This document shows, piece by piece, positions 44,155 to 55,829 of a stretch of 64,000 bases of DNA (its first letter is position 1; each line of letters starts with the position of its first letter). The DNA lies in contig JAKZAP010000021.1 in the NCBI GenBank assembly GCA_023053575.1, forward strand, positions 19,654,212-19,718,211, given 5' to 3'. A model generated the notes under the pieces. It was not told where the DNA came from. It worked only from the letters and a program-made list of their open reading frames with translations, and did not search any database. Origin of the DNA: Branchinecta lynchi (Eukaryota > Arthropoda > Branchiopoda > Anostraca > Branchinectidae). A program made the position numbers and the translations under genes.

Positions 44155-44427
44155 GAAACGGGGAATCGAAGAGAACGGCAAGAATAGAGGGAGTCACTCC
44201 ACGCGGACTCCGGGTACGGAAACGGGGAATGCTTCTAAAATGGATTTTGTTCGAAACAAAAAATATGCAGTTGACGAAATCAGTCTGGATCCACTTTATT
44301 TTTTGTTTTGTTTATTCTGATTGTTTTTTATTAATTTTACAAGTAATAAATTTTAAGTATAAATTTTAAAATTTATTAATTTTAATTTCCTCAAGTGGAG
44401 TCCTCGGGGAACGACGAGAATAAACCT
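44155..44427. mobile_element. AGGCGTATTC-family element, decayed copy
   Basis: GGGAATCGAAGAGAACGGCA, GAGGGAGTCACTCCACGCGG and GGAGTCCTCGGGGAACGACG are shared with 5183-5596. The left terminus and part of the middle are deleted. Confidence 0.65.
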
Positions 44428-44887
44428 TTAGTGGACTTTTATCCTGAAATTTGAGATTAGCCGATATAAGAGATTAGAGATAAAAGACTGTTTTCCAAAA
44501 TCTGCAATGCAGGTTCTCAGAAGTGCCCAATCTGGTCGGGCATGTTAGTGTCGGATTACGAAATAGGTTGAGTAGGCAACTACCTATGGTCCCTCCCCTT
44601 TATCAGGGGCCCCACGACAACGGATCAATATAACATTCCTTTGGTCTTGAAAGGAAATCCTATGTCTACACAGTAGTGATAGTCCTCTCGACCTAGCGGC
44701 CGACGCGGACACTACTAGGAGATAAGTTGTGAGCGGAGCACCTGGTGACCTCTTCAGGTTTTCAACACCATCTTTTCACCACAATGCACCAGGACTGAAA
44801 GAAGCCTCACAGTCACTACTCCCTCTCGCGGCTGCTTTTCACTTCACATCTACAAATTCTGCTTGTTTCCTTTCAAACCCAGTAGCC
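44428..44887. other. Downstream of RNF2, no feature recognised
   Basis: Should contain the RNF2 3' UTR on the - strand. No clear polyadenylation hexamer recognised and no repeat. Confidence 0.4.
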
Positions 44888-45096
44888 TCACTTTTTCCAA
44901 GAGTAAAAGAACTCCAGGGGTCGCTGCTCTTTCCAATAGGTTTTGTTCACTTCGTCTAGAGTTTCTGCCCCAGTCAACGCCGTGTACTGTCCGACCTGCG
45001 GTGACACGGAGATGCAGAAGTTCTGGAAGTTGTTCGTCTCCTTCTTTCCCAAGTCGACGGCGAGACGGACCTCAAGGTACTTTGAGAGGTGTTCGA
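44888..45096 (-). CDS. RNF2: RNF2 exon 3: rest of RAWUL domain and stop
   Basis: Acceptor TTTCTCTCTAG ends just before 45096; stop TGA at 44890-44888. The G left by exon 2 plus TC gives Val, making [20 protein letters not shown]. This continues to [18 protein letters not shown] and [17 protein letters not shown]. The pieces align with the RAWUL end of insect and vertebrate RING1/2. I saw no clear AATAAA (TTTATT on +) close below 44888. Confidence 0.94.
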
Positions 45097-48000
45097 CTAG
45101 AGAGAAACAAAGAGTCGTTCCAGCTTTACTAAATTTGACTGTTAATTTCACTCAGTATGCCTAGGGTAAAAGTTAAGGTAAGGTATCAGCTTTGACAGGC
45201 CTTACTGGCTGATCTCTTACTGCTGATCTCCTATTATCTGTGCAATAGGCGGTTGGGTGCAAGCCAACCTGGTAGTTTCGCACACCCCTCCTGTCACCTT
45301 CCCCGGATTTCTATAGGTACCCATTTGACGCTGGATCGACTTAAGCTTGTCTTAATGGCACCCTCACTAACCTACCCCGACCCCCACACCTGAGCTACCA
45401 GGGATAAGCCTAGGGTACCAAACCAGTTACTGATCACACACACTAAATCGACCCCCTACTATTTTTCGAGTTGCGAGTCCAATAAACCAACCACTGACAG
45501 TTTTACGAAAAAACAAGAAAACTCTGACGTATGGAAGCTCGTAGCATTTGGTTGGTTTGGTAACACTGGTTTGGTAACATTTGGAATCACTTGGTTGTTC
45601 ACTCATTCAGACTGTAATCTAAAATGACAATCATCGACGTACCGTTTCCCTCAGGTCAGGGATTTCTGTCATGATAAACATGCCGAAAAACGGATCCTAA
45701 TTAATTTTTTTAAAATCGACCCAAGATAAGCTTCACCGAAACACTCAATTTTCGAATCCCGAACCTCTAGGGTTCAAATAATTGGGGCATTAGGAATAAC
45801 AAGGTAACAATCGACTGCTAACCAACCATCGGCAACATCGAAACCCGCAACAAAACGACCCTCACCGCGAAAGAAACTGATCCTTCGCTGAAGATTGGAG
45901 AAGAAACAATTTGTTTCCGTCTGCCATAGTATGGCAGGGACTAAGTGATATCGAGGATACCAAGATTTGTAGAGCAAGGTGTGTTCCAAGCGAGGTCTAT
46001 AGCAACCTTTATTCAGTGTTTGCCCCAGACCATGGTGCGTTTGCTAATATCTTAAAGTTTACCTGAAAAGTCAGCTTATTTTTGTATCATATGATTGAAT
46101 ACAGTGAATTATTTGGTTTCTGTTAAGGTTTTTTTTTATTTTCCACTATCTGGTCTAGTAGTGACGTTTAGAATATCTGCGGTCGTCCCCACACTGCAAA
46201 TTCTACTACGATGCCGAAAATTTGAATCTCAATACAAGAGCGATTTTTCTGTGGCCAGTGGTGAGTTTGGTGCCTGAACATGCATTTTTCGTAAGGCGTA
46301 CAACACAGGTAAAAGCAAATAGAGGTAGGCTACCGCAAATCCGACAAGGAAAGTCCACTATTTGAAAATCAACTGTTCGTGAATAGCTTAGCAACGAAGT
46401 AACGCAATTTCATCAGGTCTTCAAGACTATTTAAGTGAATAAGTAATGGGCAACTAGATTGTCATATCTCAGACCTTACCTGTAGCATTGGCAGTCGTTT
46501 TCAAATACCGGACTGAGTTTTCCTTTAACCCTTTTGGCCAATCACCGCTATCCCCCATTTCAATCGGGTGGGGTTTGAACACGAGCTCCAGCTCGTTACC
46601 TCGGTTTTCCGGCCGGCTTTCCGAATCGGTTGTGTCATCAGCGCCGGATTCAATTTCCGACGTGGCTCTGTTCAGCTTTGGACGCGCACCTAGAAATGTA
46701 TCCTTAAAGGACGATGGACATTATTCATTGTCACTATTTAATTTTATTCATTAACATTTTAATTTTTATTTGTGTTTCATGTCCTGTTTCGTTTGTCGTT
46801 TTACGGTACATTTTCATTGACTATGGAGTAGTTACTTCCGTATACACTGTAAAACTCGGAGAAACTTTTTACAGTGTAAGGAAGGTAGCACCTGTTTCAG
46901 AATACTAAAATCCCAGTTGTTTATTCGATGTAAATCCACGGGCAACGGGATCGAAATTTCGAGGTACAATGTAAAAAAGATATCTTGCAGGATTTACTAC
47001 TGGGATTAATCTTGTCTCTACTGAGTTAAGATTATCTCTAATTCGGATTAATCGTATCCCAGTAGAGATAAGATTAATCGCAGTAGCAAATACTGCAATT
47101 AACTTTAATCCTTACTCGAAGAAACTTTTTACAGTGTAGGGAAGGTAGCACCTGTTTCAGAATACTCAAATCCCGGTCGCTTATTCCATGTAAATCCACG
47201 GGCAACGGGATCGGAATTTCGAGGTACACTGTAAAACAAAATCTGCAGGATTTACTACTGGGATTAGTTTTGTCTATATTGAGATAAGACTATTTCTAAT
47301 TCGGATTAGTCTCATCCCAGTGGAGACAGGGTGGTCCGAAGCACTCAGGCCAGGGGGGTGAGACCCCTCATTTCAACGACTCCTGGATCGTCATATACGA
47401 CTCGCACGTACCGACAAAAATCGACTGTTGCCACTACGCGGCAATGGCGCACATTCCCCACCAACAACCAATAGAGCCGGTGTAAAACTAGCTGCAATAC
47501 GTCAGCTGAGATTATTTTTGTAATCAAAATTTTTGTATTCAAATCTTCATAGCCTCAGCTTTTTACATTTCAGCTTTCGCTAAAGAGGAAAGCTTTCATC
47601 GCCTGTACCCAGGACAAATTAAAGAAAGCACCGCAGGCGAAACTTTTTAATCTGCCTTTGCCTAGAAAGATTCTAGCCTTTAATGTGTTTCTGATCTAAA
47701 AAATTCCAAGCCTAATCGCCAAGCAAATGACACACCGTTCCTCTAAATAGAGATTACTACGAAATGCGCCACAGGCGAAATTTTGTGAAACGCCGAGGAG
47801 CAGAGCGTCTTTTTGCGATCCCATTGAAAAGGAAAAAATAGCTATGACATAACAAATCTATCCGTCGGAAAAAGTGACAAAATATTGGCCATAGGAAACA
47901 AAGTAGACAAAAAGTAGATTTGCTCCGAATTAATAGCAAAAAAGTAATTTTCGCGTTATAAACGCGCTTATTCAGAAAAAAAAGAGGAAAACGGGTTTGC

Positions 48001-51000
48001 CAGTGCATTAAAAAAGAACAAGACCAAAGGTTTCGATGGGATCCCAAAAATTCAATATCTGATCCAGACAACTGGGTCTTGTCTTAGCCAGATCTAGTCT
48101 TCGCCAGACTCCTTGAACATTTTTACAATTAAAATTCAGAAACAGATTAAGGCCAAATAGCTAATCACCTGAGAAAACCAAGTTCAGATCTGGATTCAGC
48201 ATGTGTGTTTACCCCTATAAGTCATATCTGTTTTGACGAAAACTTCCTGCCACTTCTGCCAATTTCCCGGTTCCGGCCGAACTACTTGTCCGGCGAAAAA
48301 AGAAAGCTCAAAGACGAAATCAGGGTATCTTCTTTCCCCAGTCATGAACATCTAATCAACTTCAAATAGAAATTTAGCTTATAACAAATTTTATAACAAC
48401 ACTTTTAATTTTGACAAACTTTCCGGTTTGGGCCGGATTCCGGTCGAAATGCTTGTCCGTCGAGAAAATAGTTTTCACCATCGTCTTCAGCATGTTTTCC
48501 TACCTCTAAATCGAACATTTAATCAACTTCAAATAAAACTTTTACTTTCAACAAACTTTCCGGTTTGGGCCGGATTCCGGGCGAAATACTTGTCCGTCGA
48601 GAAAATAGTTTTCACCATCGTCTTCAGCATGTCTTCCTACCCCTAAATCGAACATCTAATCAATTTCAAATAAAACTTTTACTTTCAACAAACTTTCCGG
48701 TTTTAGCCGGATTCCGGGCGAACTACTAGTCCGATGACAAAATGGTTTTCACCATCGTGTTCAGCATGTCTTCTTACCCCATAATCGACTATCACAATAG
48801 CTGTTTCAAAATATTTTGTTTGTCCCTTAATTTGAATCCCCTCCCCCACCCCTAAATGTTGAGCTACAAAGCCCATCTACGAACTTGACTGGTCCGACGA
48901 CCCAACGAACCCTCACACCAAGTTTCATCAAAATATCTCATTCCCTTCGAGAGTTATCGTGCTTACAGACGGACGGACGGACAGACGGACAACTATTGCG
49001 ATGTCATAGGTATCCCTCCACTTACGTTTTGGGATCCCAAAAATCCGGATTACAGTTTGCTCCGAACTAATACACTTTTACTTTACTTGTGTAATTCATA
49101 CTCCGCTGTTACGCAAAAAGCGGGTCATATATAAACAAAATAAAATAAAACAAGAGCTGAAAGCTCATATGGCACTTGTAAGAACAGTTAGCATGTTTGT
49201 CAGATACGGTTTGCAGTTTTCAAGGCTGGATCTCTCTCCCGATATTCATTTCATCAGAAAATGGGCTTGATCTAGTAGATCTGAAATAGTTATACCACTC
49301 ATTGACAACCGTATCTTCCTCCAACGATGATCGGATCGGGGGAGGGACTATATTTTCAAGCCAATCTAACATGCCTGCAAAGTTTCACGGTCATAGCACA
49401 TCTGGAAGTACCCTAACTCGTGATCATCGGAATTAGGGAAAACCCCCTCCAACTCCCCCCACTGTGACACGATCGGTCCTGTTCTGTCAATCATAATAAT
49501 AATAATAATAATATATTTGCAAATTGAATGGCAGGCCGTTAAGCCTCTACAATGTATCTATGGCTTATGCTTGTTCTTCCCTCCAAGTCCCATCCCGATC
49601 TCTCGACTCTAAGCGCTTCAAGAGAGCCTTCAGCTCCTCCCGATGTTATCAGATCCGTTCCAGACTTGAAATTGATCATCTGAGTCACTTGTTCTTGACA
49701 CTTGACAAGTTTCATGCACGTCTGATCACCTGTTCCAAAGTTATGCATGTCAATAGAATCTCCCCCATGATCATCGGATCGGGAAAAGAACTATTTTCAA
49801 GTTGACCTGGAAGATGTCTGCCAAGTTTCATGGTCCTAGTAGCCTACATGTGGAAGTACCCCTCGAAGTACCCTAACTCGTGATCACCGGAAATCCGGGA
49901 AAACCCCTTCCAACCCCTCTACTGTGACATCCCGATCCATCGACCCTAAACATTTCACGACATTTCCGGTCCCCCCTCTAATCCCCCTCTCTTCGGATTT
50001 GGTCCAGATTTGAAACTGAAAATCTGAGACACTTGTTCTTCACAATTGTCAAGTTTTATGCATGTCCGATTATCCATTCCAGAGTTATGCATGTTTCTAG
50101 TTTCCGGATTCCCCTTCCCTCCACCCCCCCCCCCCCGCGATAGCAGGATCGGGGAAGCGATTATTTCCATGTTAATCTGGTTGGTTCCCTCATATGCCTG
50201 TCAAGTTTTATTGTGCTAGCTTATTTGGAAGCGTTTCACCCGATTTCCGGTTGCCCCTCCAGCTCCCCCCCCAGTGATCGGATCTGTTCCGGATTTGAAA
50301 CTGAGCATCTGGAGCACTTGTTCTTGACGTATGTCAAGTTTCTTGCATGTCTGATTACCCGTTCCAAAGTTATGCATGTTACTAGTTTCCGGATTTCCCA
50401 TCCCTCCACTCCTCCCACAATGACCGGATGGGGAAAGTGATTATTTCCAAGTTCTTCTGGTCGGTTCCCTGATATGCCTGCCAAAATTCATTGTCCTAGC
50501 TTATGTGGAAGCGTTTCATGAGATTTCCGGTGCCCCCTCCAGCCCCCCCCCCCCAGTTATCGGATCTGGTCCGGATTTGAAATTGAGCTTCAGAAGCACT
50601 TGTTCTTGACATATGTCAAGTTTCAGGCCTATCTGATTACCCGTTCAAAAGTTAGGCATGCTACTACTTTCCGGATTTCCCATCCCTCCACTGCCCCCAA
50701 GATGGCCGGATCGGGGAAATGATTATTTCCAAGTTAATCTGGTCGGTTTCCCAACACGCCTGCCAAGTTTCATCGTTCATCGTTCTAGCTTATGTGGAAG
50801 CGTTTCACGAGGTTTTGGGTGCCCCCTCCAGCTCCCCCCCCCCCCAGTTATCGGCAATTGTTCTTGATATATGTCAAGTTTCACGCAAGTCCGACTACCC
50901 GTTCTAAAGTTATGCATGTTACTAGTTTCCTGATTTCTTGTTGCTCCACCCCACCCCCCCCCCCCACGATGGCCGGATCGGGGAAGTGACTGTTTCCATG

Positions 51001-54000
51001 TTAATCTGGTTCGGTCCCTTATACGCCTGCCAAGTTTCATCGTCCTAGCTTATGTGGAAGTGCCCAAACTAGCAAAACCGGGACAGACCGTCGTTTCCGG
51101 ATTTCTCATCCCTCCACGCCCCCACTATGATCGTATCCGGAATATGATTATAACCAAGTTAATCTGGTCGGTTCCCTGATATTCCTGCTAAGCGTGTCAC
51201 TAGATTTGTTTGACTTGGACTGACCATCTTTAAACCGTATCTATTCTCGCATTCGCTTTGTATACATCATAGCATGGCTCAGTGGTAGAAAACGGGACTG
51301 GCAACACAAAGGTCAAGTTTCACGTATGTCTGATTACCCTTTCCAAAGTTATGCACGTTAATAGTTTTCGGATTTCCCATCCCTCCACTCCCCCCACTAT
51401 GATCGGATCCGGAATATGATTATATCCAAGTTAATCTGGTCGGTTCGCTGATATTCCTGCCAAACGTTTCACTAGATTTGTTTGACTTGGACTAACCATC
51501 TTTAAACCATAATGATCCCGCATTCGCTCTTTGATACATAGTCGCATAGCTCAGTGGTAGAATACTAGACTGTCAACCCAAAGGTTCTTGGTTCGATTCT
51601 GGCTTTGGCCAGCGCTTTGTTTTGCTCCCGTTTTACTTTTTGGTCCCGTTTTACTTTATAGTTTCCGGACTCCCGGATCCGGGGAAAGTTGGATTGGGGA
51701 AGTGATTATTTGTAAGTTGATCTGGTCGGGTCCCTGATATGCCTGTGAAGTTTCATCGTCCTAGCTTGTGTGGACGGGCCCAAACTAGCAAAACCTGGAC
51801 AGACCGACAGACCGACAGAACGACAGAGCGACAGAGCGACAGAACGACAGAACGACAGAACGACAGACAGACAGACCGACAGACCGACAGAAATTACGAT
51901 CGCTATATGGCACTTGAGTATGCTCAAGTGCCATAAAAACTTCCTCGGAATCGAAATGAGGAAAACAGGTTTGCCAGTGCATTTAAAAAAAAATCCGGAT
52001 TTACGAACTTTTGGTCTTCGCCCGACAAGCTTTTACAGATAGAAAAAGAAAAAGACGCCGGTTTTCCGACGAGACTTGAGTTGCGTTTATTTCCGGGTGT
52101 AGTTTCACAGTTATGTACTTTTGTTTCATTATGAAAGTACCGTGTACCCTTCTATTTGTCATTCGACACACTGTACTTTCATGACGAAAAGTAATGCAGG
52201 TAAAGCTACAGTGAACTATATCTGAAAAATTGCAACTTAAAACTGGTTTGCAGAATTTAATTCTTTCTGCGTAAAAACAAACCCCTGATTAACTGACGAA
52301 ACAAACTTTCTTCTTTCGCCCGACAGAAACATTATGTCTTTCCCCAATTCAGCATACTCAAGCCCACTTGAAAGGTTTATATCTGCCTAGATCTTCATCT
52401 GCGACCTTACCACGAAATTAGGTCCCAGTCTCAATACGCGACAAAAGATGCTATACACAGCAAATGAAGAGCACGAAGTTGGCTTTTAGAATAACTTTAA
52501 TATCATAAGTTGATCATTTTCGAGTTGTATGATTGTTACGAAGGCTTCAATTTTACGAAGGCTTTTCAGATGTGCTTTAACACCAGCATACAGCGGCGTC
52601 AAGTATGGGTGGGGAGAGACCCCCCCCCCCCCCCCCCCAATGTTGTTGGCCAGTCGGTAGAAAAAATTAGCTGGATTGGCGCGAAGCGCCGTGATTTTTC
52701 TTAAAAACAGTCATTTTTTTTTTCGGAACAGTCAATTTTTCTTCAAACCAGTCGGTTTTTCGCTAGTCGACTTTTCTTAACAAGAGCTACGAGCTCATAT
52801 GGCACTTGTACGAGTAGGCTGTACAAGAAAGTAGATCCCCACAGGAATCGGACCCGACCCGGACGTGACACTGAACGTCCGAGGCGATAGCTCACCAGAC
52901 AAGTTTCATTCAAATCCGATCACCCGTTCAAAAGTTATGCACGCCACTAGATTCCGGACTCCCCATCGACCCACTCCCCCCACGATAGTCGGGTCGGGAA
53001 AACGGCTGTTCTCAAGTCAATCTGTTCGGATTTCTGACATACCTGCCAAGTTTCATCGCCCTAGGACATCAGGAAGTATGCCGAACTCGCGCGATCGCTA
53101 GAAATCCGGACCCCCACCCCAACTCCCCCACAGTGCCCTGATCCGGTCCGGTTATGTCAATGACGTGTCTAGGACTTGTGTGCTTGTTTTTCCCACCAAG
53201 TCCATCCCGATCCCTCCACTCTAAGCGTTTCTCAAAATTTCCGGTTCCCTCCTCCAACTCCCCCCAGTGTCATCGGATCCGGCCCGGATTTAAAGTGAGA
53301 TGTCTGAGACACGAGGTCATCCTAAATATCAACTTTCATCAAGATCCGATCACCCGTTCGCAAGCTAAAAATACCTCAAATTTTGGCTTCACCCTCCCTC
53401 CACCCCCCCCCCCCCCCAGATGGTCGAATCGGGGAATTGAAGATTTCCTATTTAATCTGGTCTGGTCCCAGACATGCCTGTCAATTTCCATTGTCCCAGC
53501 ACATCAGGAAGCACGGAACTCGTGGGATCACTACAAATTCGGACTTCTCCCCCCCCCCAACTCCCCCAAAGTGAGCGGATCCGTTCCGGTTATATCAGTC
53601 ACGTATCTAGGACTTTTGCTTGTACTTTCCACCAAGTTTCATCCGGATCCCTCCACTCTAAGTGTTTTCCAAGATTTCCGGTTTCCCCCTCCAACTCCCC
53701 CCAGTGTAACTGGATCCGGTCTGGATTTAAAATGGAGGGTCTGAGACACGAAGTCCTTCCATATATCAAGTTTCATTAAGATCCGATCACCCGTTCGTAA
53801 GCTAAAAATATCTCACTTTTCCTATTTTTTCCGGATTCCCCCTCCCTCCACTCCCCTACAGATGGTCGGATCGGGGAAGCGACCATTTCTAATTTAATCT
53901 GGTCCAGTTCCTGATATGCCTGCCAAGTTTCATCGTCCTAGCTTATCTGGAAGTGCCCGAACTAGCAAAACCGGGACCGACAGACCGACTGACGGACAGA

Positions 54001-55829
54001 AATTACAATCGCTATATGGCACTTGAGAAAGCTCAAGTGCCATAAAAACGATCGGTTTTTCTTAAAATCGTCGATTTTTCGTCAAAATATTCGTTTTTTC
54101 CGCAAAAAAGGTCGGTAAAAGTGACCAGCCAGTCCGAAATACCTTGTTCCCCCCCCCCCCCCAAACATTTTGGATAGTAACGCCTCTGCGAGCATAGAGG
54201 CCAAAAATTTACCTCTCGACTAGAATGAGAGCTATTCCAACGTCCGCAGAACCCCTCCTGTCCTGGGAACGACTTCCGAGTGTATATTAAAATCTTCCTT
54301 GTCCTTTTTAAGCGTTGTTTGCACCTCAACCTCGCTCTGTAATCGACATTCTTCTATCTGTTCTGGGCACACTTGTTTCACGGGTCTCCTGTCATTTGAT
54401 TTTTAATGGCTCTTCCATTATGTTCAAAAATTCTATTCCTTCTTTTTTCACTTACGGTCAAAGTTTGACCAGCAATCCATGCACATAACCTTGTCTCTCA
54501 CTTTTGGTCTATAACGTATATCAATGTTATCAATTCAGGCTTCACTTTAACAACTAACATATTGTAATTTTGACATGCTAAATCTGAAAGATTTAGTGAG
54601 GCAGATATAAATCACATGGGAGTAGAACAGGTAGCCATACTGCTGCCCCCATGGATCAAGTCTCCGACCTATCTGGGTTACGAAATCTGATTTAAACGAC
54701 TCGACTCGTCTTTAGATACGGGCCTACGACCGAAGCTGTGCAGAGCCAAAATTAAAATTTTTTTGTAAACGACTCGGATTGTTTTTGATTAAAATGACTG
54801 CCCGGGACCTCGGCGAGGCCGAAATAAACGACTGATATGATTTACCAAAAGGCAGCGGGGGTGAATCACCGCCCCTTCGGGCCACCCCTGAGTAGAGATA
54901 AGATTAATCCCAGTAGCAAGGTGCAGTTACTTTAATCCTTACTTGGAGAAACTTTTTTACAGTGTAGGCTATAAGTTTCGAAATGGTAAAGAAGGGTTTT
55001 CGACTGCAGCTGCGCCCCCAAGTTGGTTGAAATCAGCAGTCAAGAGATATACCAAGATAGAGTTGGAAATTTCGAATAGAATGCTATAGACTGCTAGTCT
55101 GCAATGTGGAAAACAATAAAATAACTGTACTTAACTACAATTGTTTGTAACAAAAATCTAGCAGCTTTGGAAGAGAACTTTAGAGCACTTATTTCCAACT
55201 CCACCTATATTCTAAGACTCTAGCAAATAAACTCCTGATTAAATGAAGGATGCCAGTAAAGTGGAGACATGGACTTTGAGGTCTAAGAACTTACTGCTAA
55301 CACTCGGCTTCTCCTCGCCAGTAGTTGGCGACAACCTTCCCCCAGGGGATGATGCCCTTGATGCTGCATCTCCTTCTAGCAGCTTTTTCTGTCTTTGTTG
55401 CCTTTGCCTATGCTGCTGTGCCAATTCCTCAAACATCTGTGTACTTTTACTCTTCAACTTTGCCATAACTTTCTCTTGCATTGCTTCATACTCATCACGA
55501 CTTGGATAGATTTTAGATATGAGCATGTCAAAGTTCGGGTCTGGTCGCAGGGAGCGTTTGGAGACCAGCTTCTTTCTACAGGTGGGACATTCCTTGTTCC
55601 CAGACCTGAGTGCTGTGATGATACACTCGGAGCAGAATCGGTGCAAGCACTCTTTGGTAGTCATCGTGTTCTTCAACATGTCAAGGCAAATGGGGCACAT
55701 GAGCTCACTATGCAGGCTCCGTGGAGAAACAGCAATCTCTGTGTTGTCACATATTGCTTCTTGCGGGGTGCGGTGGAGCTCATACAGGGACAGTTCCCAT
55801 GTTTTGGTCACACTTTGGTCTCCAGACAT
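44888..55829 (-). CDS. RNF2: RING1/RNF2 (Sce), PRC1 histone H2A ubiquitin ligase; three exons, complete
   Basis: Join of - strand exons 55829-55295, 46689-46480 and 45096-44888, 954 nt, 317 residues plus stop. Both introns are phase 1 with GT-AG ends. The N-terminus has [18 protein letters not shown], then a C3HC4 RING finger (C45, C48, C61, H63, C66, C69, C81, C84), the [16 protein letters not shown] tail and a Lys/Gln-rich linker. The C-terminus is the RAWUL domain. In the family this protein ubiquitinates histone H2A in Polycomb repressive complex 1, pairing with a PCGF RING protein and binding CBX or RYBP through RAWUL. Vertebrate RNF2 is 336 aa, so the length fits. The C-terminal FYSWKK and the FKPHP, KTTANAT and LDLG-like pieces are closer to insect Sce than to vertebrate RNF2. 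RING1 and RNF2 are vertebrate duplicates, so this should be the single protostome gene. It is convergent with HGS. Confidence 0.95.
45097..46049. other. RNF2 intron 2, no gene
   Basis: Unassigned DNA. No other exon seen. Confidence 0.45.
46050..46440. repeat. Decayed relative of the GTTAAAGTTTAACT element
   Basis: AAAGTTTACCTGAAAAGTCAG, TATTTTTGTATCATATGATT and, further on, CTATTTGAAAATCAACTGTT, then AGTGAATAAGTAATGGGCAAC correspond (inverted) to 17866-18670. It ends about 40 bp from the RNF2 exon 2 donor side. Confidence 0.5.
46480..46689 (-). CDS. RNF2: RNF2 exon 2: acidic linker and first part of RAWUL domain
   Basis: Reading the - strand, an acceptor TTTCTAG precedes 46689 and a donor GTAAGG follows 46480. 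The exon completes a Ser codon and encodes [20 protein letters not shown], then [10 protein letters not shown] and [20 protein letters not shown] and the RYxKTTANAT strand are hallmarks of the RING1/2 RAWUL (ubiquitin-like) domain. Phase 1 at both ends fits exons 1 and 3. Confidence 0.93.
46842..47340. repeat. Tandem copies of the TACACTGTAAAA element with a 260-bp direct duplication
   Basis: A short hairpin copy at 46842-46878 (TACACTGTAAAA / TTTTTACAGTGTA), a full copy at 46965-47138, and a third starting 47225. The spacer GGAAGGTAGCACCTGTTTCA plus about 70 bp is repeated at 46879 and 47139. Inside: GGGATTAATCTTGTC words and their complements. Confidence 0.65.
47341..48189. other. RNF2 intron 1, no gene
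   Basis: The ACCAAAGGTTTCGATGGGAT repeat fragment is at 48022-48080. Otherwise unassigned. Confidence 0.4.
48190..49060 (-). repeat. CCGGAAA tandem array element, full - copy
   Basis: About four units with CAACAAACTTTCCGGTTTGG, GAAAATAGTTTTCACCATCG and TTCAGCATGTCTTCCTACC. Then the mirrored opening: CACCAAGTTTCATCAAAATA, GAGTTATCGTGCTTACAGAC and GACGGACGGACAGACGGACA. Inverted relative to 25500-26480. Confidence 0.65.
49150..51938 (-). mobile_element. Satellite-bearing element with terminal hairpin, copy 3
   Basis: Starts ACAAGAGCTGAAAGCTCATA; ends with a perfect 13-bp hairpin TATGGCACTTGAG-TATG-CTCAAGTGCCATA at 51906-51935, then AAAAAC. A GACAGACCGACAGA-type 8-base repeat (51796-51892) lies just inside. 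Several diverged satellite units (TGCCAAGTTTCATCGTCCTA, CCGGATTTCCCATCCCTCCA) fill the middle. C-runs at 50126, 50545, 50836 and 50957. Confidence 0.6.
51265..51613 (+). repeat. Two tRNA-like A/B-box sequences within satellite units
   Basis: 51541-51613: TAGCTCAGTGGTAGA (A box), a loop CTGTCAA like an Asp anticodon, and GGTTCGATTCTGG (B box). The anticodon and acceptor stems do not pair. 51270-51305 has the first half of the same sequence in the preceding unit. It is a tRNA-derived head trapped in the array, not a functional tRNA. Confidence 0.55.
51939..52590. other. RNF2 intron 1, no gene
   Basis: Begins with an AACTTCCTCGGAATCGAAAT/GAGGAAAACAGGTTTGCCAG repeat piece also at 47985. Otherwise unassigned. 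Confidence 0.4.
52591..54188. mobile_element. hAT-like non-autonomous element split by another element
   Basis: Starts CAGCGGCGTCAAGTATGGG and ends GTAACGCCTCTG. Flanks are CCAGCATA (52583-52590) and CGAGCATA (54189-54196), 7 of 8 matching. Its own sequence (52591-52779 and 54049-54188) matches 32738-33012 inverted. The middle is a satellite-bearing element. Confidence 0.75.
52780..54048 (-). mobile_element. Satellite-bearing element with terminal hairpin, copy 4
   Basis: Starts ACAAGAGCTACGAGCTCATA; ends with hairpin TATGGCACTTGAG-AAAG-CTCAAGTGCCATA at 54015-54044, perfect over 13 bp, then AAAA. A GGGACCGACAGACCGACTGA run lies just inside. Two to three satellite units. No obvious target duplication. 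Confidence 0.65.
54197..55294. other. RNF2 intron 1, no gene
   Basis: 54890-54966 is a partial TACACTGTAAAA-family copy (GAGATAAGATTAATCCCAGT, TTTACAGTGTA). Otherwise unassigned. Confidence 0.45.
55295..55829 (-). CDS. RNF2: RNF2 exon 1: RING finger and linker
   Basis: The first ATG in frame is at 55829 ([13 protein letters not shown]), with A at -3; upstream frame-open codons lack an ATG. Donor GTAAGT begins at 55294. 178 codons plus one base. The whole RING finger and the region that grips the nucleosome are on one exon. The linker ends with a Gln/Arg/Lys-rich helix and a Ser/Pro-rich stretch. Confidence 0.95.

Noticed and set aside
44729..45164. + strand frames over the RNF2 terminal exon as a separate gene
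   Set aside because: They are shadows of the - strand RAWUL exon, which is in phase with exon 2 and matches the family.
51541..51613. Functional tRNA-Asp
   Set aside because: A and B boxes are good but the anticodon and acceptor stems do not pair.
51796..51892. GACAGACC array as a CRISPR or coding repeat
   Set aside because: An 8-base microsatellite with no spacers in animal DNA, always found next to the terminal hairpin of one element family.
53154..53744. 196-codon Pro/Ser-rich + strand frame
   Set aside because: The frame runs through diverged satellite units, whose length and composition keep stops rare; no protein signature.
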